NCBI GenBank assembly: GCA_947089145.1
Contig: CAMUJH010000008.1
Span: 1 to 64,000, forward strand
Direction of reading: 5' to 3'
Length of the DNA stretch: 64,000 nt
Source of the DNA: an uncultured Hungatella sp.
GTDB lineage: Bacteria; Bacillota; Clostridia; Lachnospirales; Lachnospiraceae
Of the stretch, positions 43,749 to 52,723 are shown piece by piece. The translations under genes and the position numbers were made by a program. Numbering within the stretch: position 1 is the stretch's first letter; the number at the start of each line of letters is the position of its first letter. The notes under the pieces are model-generated. The model searched no databases and was not told where the DNA came from. It worked only from the letters and a program-made list of their open reading frames with translations.

Positions 43749-45143
43749 ATGGATATGTTAAAAAAAGTTCCGGTTCGGGAACAAGATCCGAAAACAAGGG
43801 CCGCAAATTTTCAGGAAGTTTGTCTTGGATATAATGAAGAGGAGGCTGTAAAAGAGGCCTCCAGGTGTTTAAACTGTAAGAATGCCAAGTGCGTGAAAGG
43901 CTGTCCGGTAGCCATTGACATACCAGGATTTGTCTGGCAGGTCAAGGAAGGAAATTTTCAGGAAGCGGCAAAGATCATTGCAAAATCTTCATCTCTTCCC
44001 GCCGTGTGCGGCCGTGTGTGTCCGCAGGAAAGCCAGTGCGAAGGACAGTGCATCCGCGGAATAAAGGGGGAATCGGTTTCCATCGGCAAACTGGAGCGGT
44101 TCGTGGCGGACTGGTCCAGAGAAAATGGATTTGTGCCGGATAAGCCAGAACATACCAACGGAAAGAAAGTGGCTGTCATCGGCTCTGGTCCGGCAGGACT
44201 GACCTGCGCCGGGGATTTAGCTAAGATGGGCTATGAGGTAACGGTTTTTGAGGCCCTCCATGAGGCCGGCGGCGTACTGCTCTATGGGATTCCAGAGTTC
44301 CGGCTTCCAAAAGAAGGCGTAGTAAAGCCGGAGATTGAAAATGTGAAAAAGTTGGGCGTAAAGATTGAGACAAATGTGATTATCGGAAAATCGGTGACCA
44401 TCGACCAGCTTTTGGAGGAAGAGGGATTTGACGCCGTATTTATCGGTTCCGGCGCGGGTCTTCCCATGTTTATGGGGATTCCTGGGGAAAATGCAAATGG
44501 AGTGTTCTCAGCCAATGAGTATCTGACCAGAAGCAATCTGATGAAAGCGTTCCGGGATGATTATGATACGCCTATTGCGGCAGGCAAGAAAGTGGCCGTA
44601 GTGGGCGGCGGCAACGTGGCTATGGATGCAGCCAGGACAGCACTGCGCCTGGGAGCTGACGTGCATATTGTGTACAGAAGAAGTGAGTCAGAGCTTCCGG
44701 CCAGGGCGGAGGAAGTTCACCATGCCAAGGAAGAAGGGATTATCTTTGATTTGCTGACTAACCCTACGGAAATTCTAACAGATGACAGCGGGTGGGTGAA
44801 AGGAATGCGGTGCATCCGCATGGAACTGGGCGAGCCGGATAGTTCCGGGAGAAGACGGCCGGTACCTGTCGAGGGTTCTGAATTTGTGATTGATGCAGAT
44901 ACGGTTATTATGTCCTTGGGAACTTCGCCAAACCCTCTGATTTCCAGTTCTACTGAGGGACTGGAAGTGAATGGGAGAAAATGCATTGTGGCAAAAGAGG
45001 CTAACGGGAAGACCAGCAAAAAGGGCGTGTATGCCGGAGGAGATGCAGTGACCGGGGCTGCCACGGTGATTCTTGCCATGGAGGCGGGGCGGGCAGGCGC
45101 CAGAGGGATTGACGAGTATTTGAGGGAAACCCGGACACCATAG
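43749..45143 (+). CDS. NfnB/GltD-like NADPH flavoprotein with 4Fe-4S clusters
   Basis: About 464 residues. The N-terminal Fe-S domain has CLNCKNAKCVKGCPVAIDIP and CGRVCPQESQCEGQC. The first nucleotide fold is KVAVIGSGPAGLTCAGDLA, the second is KVAVVGGGNVAMDAARTALRLGA, and the GGDAVTGAATVILAMEAGR end binds FAD. It is the NfnB/SudA layout. With the preceding subunit it could bifurcate electrons between NADPH, NADH and ferredoxin. The ATG at 43749 follows GGAGGAG. An extension to 43671 has no site. Confidence 0.87.
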   Translation: MDMLKKVPVREQDPKTRAANFQEVCLGYNEEEAVKEASRCLNCKNAKCVKGCPVAIDIPGFVWQVKEGNFQEAAKIIAKSSSLPAVCGRVCPQESQCEGQCIRGIKGESVSIGKLERFVADWSRENGFVPDKPEHTNGKKVAVIGSGPAGLTCAGDLAKMGYEVTVFEALHEAGGVLLYGIPEFRLPKEGVVKPEIENVKKLGVKIETNVIIGKSVTIDQLLEEEGFDAVFIGSGAGLPMFMGIPGENANGVFSANEYLTRSNLMKAFRDDYDTPIAAGKKVAVVGGGNVAMDAARTALRLGADVHIVYRRSESELPARAEEVHHAKEEGIIFDLLTNPTEILTDDSGWVKGMRCIRMELGEPDSSGRRRPVPVEGSEFVIDADTVIMSLGTSPNPLISSSTEGLEVNGRKCIVAKEANGKTSKKGVYAGGDAVTGAATVILAMEAGRAGARGIDEYLRETRTP

Positions 45144-45170
45144 CAGTCTGCCATGCCTTATTCATTGGAG

Positions 45171-45200
45171 AAAAGTCTTCCATGAAGAGAGAAGCTTTTT
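45171..45200. terminator. Bidirectional terminator-like hairpin between convergent nfnB and MATE genes
   Basis: AAAAGTCTTC (45171-45180) pairs with GAAGCTTTTT (45191-45200) with one bulge, giving A/T tails on both sides. It overlaps the MATE stop codon. Confidence 0.45.
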
Positions 45201-46605
45201 ACGGTTTATATGCTTTCTTATGCAGAGGGTTCCACACCCCGTTTACATAACAGTACAAAAAGATTGCAAACAGAAACAGATTATGGGCGATCATACACCC
45301 CCAGGCTGACACCAGGCCCAGCCCTAACATCTGGGTACAGATGAAAGTCCCTGCGATGCGAATTCCCCACATGCCGATAATATTAAAGACGAAAGGCTCC
45401 TTTGTTTTTCCGACCCCCTGCATCAAGCCTTCAATGATAATGGAAAATCCGTAAAATGGTTCTGAGACGGCAACCATCCGCAGCACTGTACTCCCAAGCA
45501 AAATTACGTCCTCACTGCTGGAAAAGATCCTCATAAGTCCGGGAGCCAGCAAAAACAGAGCGCTTCCGGAGAAGATCATCAGACCGATTTCGATGGGAAT
45601 AAACATGGCTGCCAGTTCCTTCATCCGCTTCCCGTCCCTGGCCCCGTAGGCATTGCCTGCCAAGGTTGCCGCCGCAGTCTGCATCCCGTACCCAGGAATA
45701 TAGAAAGCCGATTCTACGGTGTTGGCTATGGTGTGGGCCGCAGTAGAAACCTCCCCCAGGGAATTGATCATGGAAGCAAAGGCCACATATCCCAGAGAAG
45801 TTCCGAACCGCTGCAGCATATTGGGAAACGCAACCTGCAGACAGGGCCTGAGAATCCTGACATCAGGCCGGAAGCTTTGCCCTTTAGGTGAGATTTTTGG
45901 ATGCCTCCAGACCACAGCCGTAATGGAGATGCCGCCTGCGGTAAATGCCGCGGCGCTGGCAGCGGCAGCCCCGATAACCCCCATACCGGCCCCGGGCATA
46001 GAAAAAGAAATACCCAGCACATTTACCGGCCTGGTGGGATAAATAAGAAGAAAATTCAGTACAACATTAATCAGATTGACAATCACTCCGATTTTCATGG
46101 GGGTTTTCGTATCCCCTGCCGCCCGCAGAACCGTGCCGAAAATAATGCTGGCCGTCCTGGGAAGCATGGGAATATACAATATGAAGAAATACTGGGCCGC
46201 CAATGCCTGGATGCTTTTATCCACCCGCATCCACACAGGCACATACCGGCTCAAAGCCAGAGTCAGAGCCGTAAAAAATATCCCCGTAACCACCACTGCT
46301 AGTACCGCCTGGGACACAGAGCGTTTTGCTGCCTCCTCATCCCCTGCCCCGCAGGATCTGGCGATAAAAGACAGAAATCCCACGCTCAGGGCCGAGATCG
46401 TGCTTCCGATAAGCCAGTTTACAGTGCTGGTAGCCCCGACAGCAGCCGTTGCCTGGGTTCCCAGAGAGCCCACCATGGCAGTGTCAATATACTGAACCGC
46501 AGTCTGCATCAGCTGCTCCAGCATGGTAGGCCACGCCAGAGCCATGATAACAGATACCATTTCCAAATTTAATTTCTGTGAACGCTTTTTCGCTTTTTCC
46601 ATCAT
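45199..46605 (-). CDS. MATE-family efflux transporter (second)
   Basis: This transporter of about 468 residues has 12 hydrophobic segments. MALAWPTMLEQLMQTAVQYIDTAMVGSLG and VSVGFLSFIARSCGAGDEEAAKRS are typical, and PGYGMQTAAATLAGNAYGARDG lies in the second half. Two adjacent ATGs (46605, 46602) follow GGAGAG. A longer frame to 46701 lacks a site and would cover the promoter. It diverges from another MATE gene across 250 bases that hold two near-consensus promoters. Substrate unknown. Purine export or toxin efflux are both open. Confidence 0.88.
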   Translation of the reverse strand: MMEKAKKRSQKLNLEMVSVIMALAWPTMLEQLMQTAVQYIDTAMVGSLGTQATAAVGATSTVNWLIGSTISALSVGFLSFIARSCGAGDEEAAKRSVSQAVLAVVVTGIFFTALTLALSRYVPVWMRVDKSIQALAAQYFFILYIPMLPRTASIIFGTVLRAAGDTKTPMKIGVIVNLINVVLNFLLIYPTRPVNVLGISFSMPGAGMGVIGAAAASAAAFTAGGISITAVVWRHPKISPKGQSFRPDVRILRPCLQVAFPNMLQRFGTSLGYVAFASMINSLGEVSTAAHTIANTVESAFYIPGYGMQTAAATLAGNAYGARDGKRMKELAAMFIPIEIGLMIFSGSALFLLAPGLMRIFSSSEDVILLGSTVLRMVAVSEPFYGFSIIIEGLMQGVGKTKEPFVFNIIGMWGIRIAGTFICTQMLGLGLVSAWGCMIAHNLFLFAIFLYCYVNGVWNPLHKKAYKP

Positions 46606-46662
46606 GTACAACTCTCCACAAGTCCGTTTAATTTCTGTATGGCCACAAACCCATCTGGTCAC

Positions 46663-46691
46663 ATTATACAAAATGTTGGCAGGTCTTTCAA
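46663..46691 (-). promoter_or_regulatory. Promoter of the minus-strand MATE gene
   Basis: On the minus strand TTGAAA (46691-46686), 17 bases and TATAAT (46668-46663). Confidence 0.72.
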
Positions 46692-46721
46692 CTTCAAACA
46701 CACGAAAATGTACTTTGTAAA

Positions 46722-46752
46722 ATACTTTAGAGCAACTACTGCTTTAAAGTAT
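46722..46752. promoter_or_regulatory. Inverted repeat between divergent MATE promoters
   Basis: ATACTTTA (46722-46729) and TAAAGTAT (46745-46752) form an inverted repeat, with another TACTTT at 46711. It is a plausible operator for a repressor of both genes, but no regulator gene is adjacent. Confidence 0.4.
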
Positions 46753-46765
46753 AAAAGTTTTTTCA

Positions 46766-46794
46766 TTGAAAGTTGTTTAGGACTATGTTATAAT
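46766..46794 (+). promoter_or_regulatory. Promoter of the plus-strand MATE gene
   Basis: TTGAAA (46766-46771), 17 bases and TATAAT (46789-46794), the same hexamers and spacing as the divergent promoter. Confidence 0.72.
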
Positions 46795-46855
46795 GAGAAC
46801 CGTTTTTAATTTAGTTCAGAATGATTATCAGGGGATTGCGGGGAGGAAGAAAACG

Positions 46856-48196
46856 ATGAATGAAAAAAATAAGCTGATTACCGGAAGCGTAGGAAAGACA
46901 CTGATTCTTTTCGCCGTGCCCTATCTGCTGTCCAGCTTTATGCAGACCTTTTACGGAATGGCCGACCTGTTTATCACCGGATTGTATAACGGTTCCGCTA
47001 CCATTACCGCCGTGTCCATCGGAAGCCAGGTCATGCACATGCTCACGGTTATCCTGCTGGGATTTGCCATGGGGACCACGGTGCGCATCGGCCATGCGGT
47101 AGGAGCCGGGGACGGGAAGGCGGCAGCCAGGACCATGGGGACCACCGCCGTATTTTTTATCGGGTTTGCCTGTGTCCTGACCGTGACGTTGTTTTTGCTG
47201 GCAGGAAATATCGCCCGCATCATGCTGACTCCCCCGGAGGCGGAGGCTCAGACTGTCGTCTATCTGCGCATCTGCTTTTTGGGAATCCCCTTTATCACTG
47301 CTTACAACGTGATCAGCAGCCTGTTTCGGGGGGCCGGAGATTCCCGCAGCCCCATGTACTTTGTAGCGGTAGCCTGCGTGGTCAATATTGTCCTAGACTT
47401 CGCCTTTATCGGTCTCCTGGGCATGGGAGCCGCAGGAGCCGCCCTGGGGACCATCTGCGGCCAGGCAGTCAGCGTCCTGACAGCCCTTTTAATGCTCCGG
47501 AAAAAAGACTTTGGCTTTGCCATGAACCGTCAGACCATGAAGCCCAGCCGCCAGATCCTGTCCGATATCCTGAAAGTTGGAGCTCCCATTGCCCTCCAGG
47601 ACGGCCTGATCCAGGTGGCCTTTGTGGTCATCACCATAATCGCTAACAGCCGGGGCCTTATTGCGGCGGCCAGCGTGGGGATCGTGGAAAAGCTTATCGG
47701 ATTTATGTTCCTTGTGCCATCCTCCTTTCTGTCCGCCATTTCCGCGGTCACTGCCCAGAATATGGGCGCCGGAAAACCGGAGCGGGCCAGAAAATCCCTG
47801 TACTACGGCCTGATGATAACCGTTGGCTGGGGAATCTTATGCTGCCTGTACAATCAGGTTCTGCCCCACACGCTGATCGGACTGTTTACCAAAGAAGAGG
47901 CCGTGCTGGCGGCAGGCTGCGCCTATATGCGATCCTACTCCTTTGACTGTATCTTTGCGGCAGTGCATTTCTGCTTCAGCGGTTACTTTTGCGGGGACCA
48001 GAAATCATTGATCTCCTTTATCCATAACATCATATCCATTCTGCTGATTCGAATCCCAGGCTCCTACATGGCCAGCAGGATGTTTCCTGAAAACCTGTAC
48101 CCTATGGGCTGGGCAGCGCCCTTAGGGTCCCTGCTTTCAGCGGTAATCTGCGTTGGGCTTTATGTGTATTTCAGAAATAGAGAAAAATCGGCATAA
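46856..48196 (+). CDS. MATE-family efflux transporter (third)
   Basis: This multidrug and toxic compound exporter of about 446 residues starts TGSVGKTLILFAVPYLLSSFMQTFYGMADLF, with SLFRGAGDSRSPMYFVAVACVVNIVLDFAFI and SAVTAQNMGAGKPERARKS later, typical of clostridial MATE proteins. The ATG at 46856 follows GGGGAGG. A frame extension to 46793 has no site. Codon choice in its middle is GC-richer than that of most neighbours. It is divergent from the other MATE gene, and the pair separates the two ureide-degrading modules. Confidence 0.88.
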   Translation: MNEKNKLITGSVGKTLILFAVPYLLSSFMQTFYGMADLFITGLYNGSATITAVSIGSQVMHMLTVILLGFAMGTTVRIGHAVGAGDGKAAARTMGTTAVFFIGFACVLTVTLFLLAGNIARIMLTPPEAEAQTVVYLRICFLGIPFITAYNVISSLFRGAGDSRSPMYFVAVACVVNIVLDFAFIGLLGMGAAGAALGTICGQAVSVLTALLMLRKKDFGFAMNRQTMKPSRQILSDILKVGAPIALQDGLIQVAFVVITIIANSRGLIAAASVGIVEKLIGFMFLVPSSFLSAISAVTAQNMGAGKPERARKSLYYGLMITVGWGILCCLYNQVLPHTLIGLFTKEEAVLAAGCAYMRSYSFDCIFAAVHFCFSGYFCGDQKSLISFIHNIISILLIRIPGSYMASRMFPENLYPMGWAAPLGSLLSAVICVGLYVYFRNREKSA

Positions 48197-48197
48197 A

Positions 48198-48360
48198 ATG
48201 TACTTTCGGAATCTCTCCTGCACCTGCCTTTGTGGCTGATTTTCCGTCATATTCACATAAATTTAATCAACGTACGTTCCACGTACGCCTCATAAATTTA
48301 TGTACATCTGACAAAAAATCATCTCACAAAATCAGGCACAGAGAGACTCCGAGAGTACAT
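48198..48360. mobile_element. Family B palindromic element (163 bp)
   Basis: Nineteen-base ends ATGTACTTTCGGAATCTCT and AGAGACTCCGAGAGTACAT are inverted repeats with two mismatches. Nested inner repeats (CATAAATTTA with TAAATTTATG, CTGATTTT with AAAATCAG) let the whole unit fold as one hairpin. It is non-coding and lies between the stop of the plus MATE gene and the hyuA2 terminator. Confidence 0.68.
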
Positions 48361-48400
48361 AAAAAGAAAAGGGGGCTGCCATGTAAATGGAACAGCCCCC
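48361..48400 (-). terminator. Terminator of the BMP-transporter/hyuA2 operon
   Basis: GGGGGCTGCCAT and ATGG...CAGCCCCC pair (48371-48400). On the minus strand the stem is followed by TTTTCTTTTT. It lies 12 bases past the hyuA2 stop. Confidence 0.85.
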
Positions 48401-48411
48401 GACTCTCGATT

Positions 48412-49926
48412 TTAAACAAGATCCCTCTCAATAAAAAGCCCCAGGGAGGCATTTTCATTATAAACGCCGTCCTTCACAAGATACTCTCCCCGACGGATCG
48501 TCGTGACAGGATAACCCATGACCTCAAAATCCTCATACAGGGCATATTCCAGCTGCTCAGGATAATGAAGAGATTCCCTGTTTAAAGTAACCCGTTTCAT
48601 TCTGTCCACAATAACAATATCTGCGTCATATCCTTCTTTGAGGAATCCCTTGCGGTTTCCGCATCCGAAATAGACTGCAGGATTCTCGCAGGCAACACGG
48701 ACTAAATCCTGAATTCCGATTTTCCCCTCATTAACTGCCCTCATAAGAACCCCAAACCGTTCTTCCAGGCCGGAGACGCCGCTGATAGGCTTGCGGAAAT
48801 CCGGTTTATTGTCCGTCAAAGGAGCTTCCTTCATGGCGCGGGGAAATGTGCAGTTGTCAGAGCTTACAATCTTGATATCATCATTTTTAACAGCCTGCCA
48901 CAAAGCTTCCTGATCATCTTTTGTGCGCAGAGGAGGACTCATGAGATAAAGGATTCCGTCTTTCCCTTCATTTTTCTCTTTGGTAAAAGCCAGATAATGA
49001 CAGCAGGTTTCCGCAATCACGTCAACCCCCTTTTTCCGCGCCTCTTTTACTGCCTCAATGGCTTCTCTTGTAGAGAGGTGGAAAAAATACACGGGAGCCT
49101 TGAGAAGCTGTGCATAGTAAAGCACCCGGCGGACAGCTTCCGCCTCGCATAGATTTCCTTTGTATTCTGCAAAATAGCTCCAATCCAGCTTGCCTTCCTT
49201 CTCAAAAAGTTCTTCATTATACTCTGCAATGGCATTGCTTTCTGCATGGAATCCGCACCGGCCCCCTGCATCCCTGACCGCAGCCATGACCTTAAGCATA
49301 GAAACATCGTCAATCATGACATTGGCTTTCCGGTACGTCATAAAAAGCTTAAATGTAGGGATCTTTCCGTTTTTAACAATATCCGGTATTTCTTCCAGCC
49401 TGGCTTTAACTTGGGAATTAACCCGTTCATTTGCCTCCTTAACTGCGGCCATGTTTTTTTCGCTTTTATCCTTTGCAAAGGCAGCCTCCGCAGCCATGGC
49501 GCCGGCAATATCCTGGGCATCCGCAAGATTTACCACTTTGCAGTGGAGAGAATAATCAAGATTGGAGATCTGCATCTCCTCCCTCCGCGCCTTTACAGCG
49601 GCTTTCAGGGAATCCCCCGGAAGGGTAGAAGAAAAATCCATAAACGTAGTAACCCCGCCATAGGCTGCGCATACACTGGCGCTGTCAAAATCCAGAATGT
49701 CAACAATCCCTCCCAAAGGCGCTTTTATATGCATATGAGGTTCTATAAGTCCGGGAAGCACGTAATTTCCTTTTGCATCATAAATTTCTTCGGCATTCTT
49801 TTCCTCATCCAGAAAATCGCCGGGCTCTCCGATGGCTTTAATCGTTCCATTTTCAATATAAATATCCTTTTGGCAGACTTTGCTGGAAGATACCAGGGCG
49901 CCGTTTTTAATAATCATTTTTGACAT
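48412..49926 (-). CDS. Second dihydropyrimidinase/allantoinase-family cyclic amidohydrolase
   Basis: This protein of about 504 residues belongs to the same superfamily as the HyuA at 37837 but is only distantly similar. EPHMHIKAPLGG gives the HxH ligands, PTFKLFMTYRK the bridging lysine, CGFHAESNA and FHLSTREAIEAV the His ligands, and SSDNCTF the catalytic Asp, with Asn where most relatives have His. An extra charged helical stretch lies at about residues 155-195, before the lysine. The ATG at 49926 follows AAGGA. It is the last gene of a run with a racemase and an ABC transporter, which points to a racemic cyclic ureide substrate. Confidence 0.85.
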   Translation of the reverse strand: MSKMIIKNGALVSSSKVCQKDIYIENGTIKAIGEPGDFLDEEKNAEEIYDAKGNYVLPGLIEPHMHIKAPLGGIVDILDFDSASVCAAYGGVTTFMDFSSTLPGDSLKAAVKARREEMQISNLDYSLHCKVVNLADAQDIAGAMAAEAAFAKDKSEKNMAAVKEANERVNSQVKARLEEIPDIVKNGKIPTFKLFMTYRKANVMIDDVSMLKVMAAVRDAGGRCGFHAESNAIAEYNEELFEKEGKLDWSYFAEYKGNLCEAEAVRRVLYYAQLLKAPVYFFHLSTREAIEAVKEARKKGVDVIAETCCHYLAFTKEKNEGKDGILYLMSPPLRTKDDQEALWQAVKNDDIKIVSSDNCTFPRAMKEAPLTDNKPDFRKPISGVSGLEERFGVLMRAVNEGKIGIQDLVRVACENPAVYFGCGNRKGFLKEGYDADIVIVDRMKRVTLNRESLHYPEQLEYALYEDFEVMGYPVTTIRRGEYLVKDGVYNENASLGLFIERDLV

Positions 49927-49963
49927 AATCATTTCCTTTCTTTCCGCCATCCTACAGTGCGGT

Positions 49964-50656
49964 TCAGGCATAAAGGCCGCTGCGGGAAACAGCAAAACCG
50001 CCTCTTAAAATCCCTTTCAGCTGTTCCAGGCCGGCTTTAATCGGGTCAATAACCGGAATATCCGATAATTCAGAAAGCTTGTCCTGAACCATGGTCATGC
50101 CGGCGCATCCAAGCAAAAGCACATCAGCTCCATTGCTGACAGCTTTTTTCGAGGCTTCCCTAATATAAGCGCACAGCCTTTTTTCATCCTGCATAAAATC
50201 CTCAATCGGAACGCCAAACGTCTCGACAGAAGCAAGGCGGGCCATAAGTCCATATGTCATGACCATGGATTCCATCATAGGTTTAGCCTTATTGGAAGAA
50301 GCCAGAATAGAAAATTTGTAACCAGTTAAAAGCGCAGTAGAAATACCCGCTTCCGCAATGCCGATAAGAGGGACAGGACACACCTCTTTAACCCCATATA
50401 AACAGGGATCGCCCATGCAGGCCAATAACACTCCGTCATATGGAAATACCCCCTGGGCCGTCATATTTTTCAGAAAAGCGATCACTTCCCTGCCAGCCTC
50501 TGTATAATCAGCAAAGCTTTCCAAAACATCAGGGCTGTTTGGGGTCTTAGTCACATCAATTGAAAAATCTTTATCAATCCCATAGGATACGGTGTTTCTG
50601 ATATCCTGGGTCATTTTATCAGAGCTGTTTGGGTTAACAATCAGTAATCGTTTCAT
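49964..50656 (-). CDS. Asp/Glu/hydantoin racemase-family protein
   Basis: The 230-residue protein starts KRLLIVNPNSSDKMT, as do hydantoin and allantoin racemases. The two-cysteine racemase mechanism is supported by Cys80 in LLACMGDP and the cysteine in LLLGCAGMT near residue 180. The start at 50656 follows AAGGAGAG. A longer frame overlapping the permease gene has no site. It lies 37 bases before the hyuA2 start. A racemase beside a ring-opening hydrolase suggests that both enantiomers of a hydantoin or allantoin-like compound are used. Confidence 0.85.
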   Translation of the reverse strand: MKRLLIVNPNSSDKMTQDIRNTVSYGIDKDFSIDVTKTPNSPDVLESFADYTEAGREVIAFLKNMTAQGVFPYDGVLLACMGDPCLYGVKEVCPVPLIGIAEAGISTALLTGYKFSILASSNKAKPMMESMVMTYGLMARLASVETFGVPIEDFMQDEKRLCAYIREASKKAVSNGADVLLLGCAGMTMVQDKLSELSDIPVIDPIKAGLEQLKGILRGGFAVSRSGLYA

Positions 50657-50675
50657 TTCTCTCCTTAAAGGTTCT

Positions 50676-51602
50676 CTAATGGCTGTCAGGGTCATAGGCA
50701 GCGCCCCAGGTTTTCGGCACATGGGAACTCTTAACCATGCCAGTGAGGGCGACAACAGTAATCAGATAAGGAAGCATCTGCAAAAACTGATACGGGATCA
50801 CAGAGCCCATTCCCTGGAGACGGAGCTGCGCCGCATCCGCCGCACCAAAAATAATGCAGGCAATGGCAGTTCTAAGGGGGTCCCATCCTCCAACCACAAC
50901 GGCAGCCATTACGATAAATCCTCTTCCTCCGGTCATGCCGCCGGATGCAAAATAGCCTACCTCTCCCAGAGTCAGCACGCATCCTCCTAAAGCAGCGAAG
51001 ATACCGCTGCAGATAACCGCCTGATACTTAATCTTTATAACAGAAAGACCGGCTGTAGCAACTGCCTGAGGATGATCCCCCACAGCCCGTACATTCAGCC
51101 CCCATTTCGTCTTATACAGCACAACCGCAGCTATAAAAGGAAGGATAAAGGCGATCCAGGTACTAATGGGCTGGCAAAAGAAAATTTCGCCCAAGATCGG
51201 TATTCTCTGCATTGCCTGAGGAAAAATAATGGGGAATGTGCCTACACGGGTGCTGCGGGTTTCCGACATCATGGCAAACAGCAGGTTGGTTGCCCCTGTG
51301 GCAAGCATATTTACCATGAGTCCCGTAACAACCTGGTTTGTGCGGCGGGATACGGTCAGATACGCCACGGCAAGGCCCATAACGGCTCCAAGGGCTATGG
51401 TTGCCAGCACTGCCACGAGGATGCTTTCCGAATAGAATGAAGCGGCAATGCCGCACAATGCCCCGCACAGCATAATGCCCTCAATTCCCATATTGATAAT
51501 TCCCGAACGCTCAGAAAATATTTCGCCGACAGCTACTAAAAGCAGGGGAGCAGACCAGCGCAGAGTCGCTTGCAGCCAGCTAATGATAATATCATACGAC
51601 AT
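50676..51602 (-). CDS. BMP-type ABC transporter permease (NupQ/YufQ-like)
   Basis: This 308-residue inner-membrane permease of the branched-chain/ribose permease fold has about 8-10 segments. LVAVGEIFSERSGIINMGIEGIMLCGALCG at the start and RAVGDHPQAVATAGLSV in the cytoplasmic loop are typical of the nucleoside (PnrA-linked) transporters. It lies two bases after the first permease gene and 19 before the racemase. The pair forms the heterodimeric channel. Confidence 0.93.
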   Translation of the reverse strand: MSYDIIISWLQATLRWSAPLLLVAVGEIFSERSGIINMGIEGIMLCGALCGIAASFYSESILVAVLATIALGAVMGLAVAYLTVSRRTNQVVTGLMVNMLATGATNLLFAMMSETRSTRVGTFPIIFPQAMQRIPILGEIFFCQPISTWIAFILPFIAAVVLYKTKWGLNVRAVGDHPQAVATAGLSVIKIKYQAVICSGIFAALGGCVLTLGEVGYFASGGMTGGRGFIVMAAVVVGGWDPLRTAIACIIFGAADAAQLRLQGMGSVIPYQFLQMLPYLITVVALTGMVKSSHVPKTWGAAYDPDSH

Positions 51603-51604
51603 AA

Positions 51605-52723
51605 TTATTCCTCCTTCTGTTTAACGACAGCCACGGCGTCAGCTTTATTTGATTTTTTCTTAACCCGATGATTGTCTGTCAATCCGACGCCAATGACAAA
51701 CAGCACGCATAAAGCCATAATAATGCTGGTCATGGATGAACTGACGCCGGTTTCAATGGACATGGTGGCGCCGCCTACTTTCAGTATCGCAAAGAAGAAA
51801 CCGGCAAAAATAACGCCGACAGGATTTCCTCCGGCCAGAAGCGCTACAGCGATACATTCATAGCCGACCCCGGTAACAAAATCGCTGTACACCCGGTGCC
51901 TTAAGCCGATAACCTCAATGGCTCCGCCCAGGCCGCCCAGCATTGCGCCCAGCACCATAACAAGGATAATCTGTTTTTTAATATCCACCCCGCTGTAGCG
52001 CGCTGCATTGGGGTTTCCTCCAAGCATGCGGGTGCGGAAACCAAAAGGAGTGTACTTCAAAAGGAAGAAAAATATCAGGCAGACAATAATCCCCACAAAA
52101 ACTCCCGGATGCAGGCTTGTGCCTCTTAACAAAATCGGCAGCTGCGCGCTGTCCTGAAATATTTTAGACATAGGGAAAAACGCACCTGATTCCGCAAAAA
52201 ATCCGGCATCTGATACCAGCCAGTTGGTCAGGTAGATTGCAACATAGTTCAGCATAATGGTGCAGGTAACTTCATTGACGCCCCTGTGGGCTCTTAAGTA
52301 TCCGGGAATCAGTCCCCAGGCAGCTGCAAAAGCCATCCCCGCAATGACAGCGAGGAGAATATGAAGGGCAGAGGGAAGCCCCCAGTCCTGGATCGCCACA
52401 AGCCCTGAACCAATAGCCCCCAGGTACATGTACCCTTCAATACCCGTATTCCAGATGCCTGCTTTATTGCCGATGGCAACCCCCATGCCGCCTAAAAGCA
52501 AAGGAGATACTCGTACAAGCACATTACAAAATGCGTAGATATCTCCAAATGCGCCTTTGATCATAGCCCCGTAAGCCACAAGAGGATTGGCATTGGACAA
52601 TGCAATAAGAATGCCGCTGGTCAAAAGTCCCAGGGCGATGCCGATGAGGGTCCGGGACCCGGATAAGATAATGTCTCCCAAAAACGGGATCGTAGTAATG
52701 TTTGCCTTTTTTTCTGTTTTCAT
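51605..52723 (-). CDS. BMP-type ABC transporter permease (NupP/YufP-like)
   Basis: This 372-residue permease partners the following gene. GVAIGNKAGIWNTGIEGYMYLGAIGSG and RMLGGNPNAARYSGVDI mark the family. It has about ten membrane segments. The start overlaps the ATPase stop by four bases (52720-52723), so the subunits are translationally coupled. A charged Lys-rich tail lies in the cytoplasm. Confidence 0.93.
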   Translation of the reverse strand: MKTEKKANITTIPFLGDIILSGSRTLIGIALGLLTSGILIALSNANPLVAYGAMIKGAFGDIYAFCNVLVRVSPLLLGGMGVAIGNKAGIWNTGIEGYMYLGAIGSGLVAIQDWGLPSALHILLAVIAGMAFAAAWGLIPGYLRAHRGVNEVTCTIMLNYVAIYLTNWLVSDAGFFAESGAFFPMSKIFQDSAQLPILLRGTSLHPGVFVGIIVCLIFFFLLKYTPFGFRTRMLGGNPNAARYSGVDIKKQIILVMVLGAMLGGLGGAIEVIGLRHRVYSDFVTGVGYECIAVALLAGGNPVGVIFAGFFFAILKVGGATMSIETGVSSSMTSIIMALCVLFVIGVGLTDNHRVKKKSNKADAVAVVKQKEE

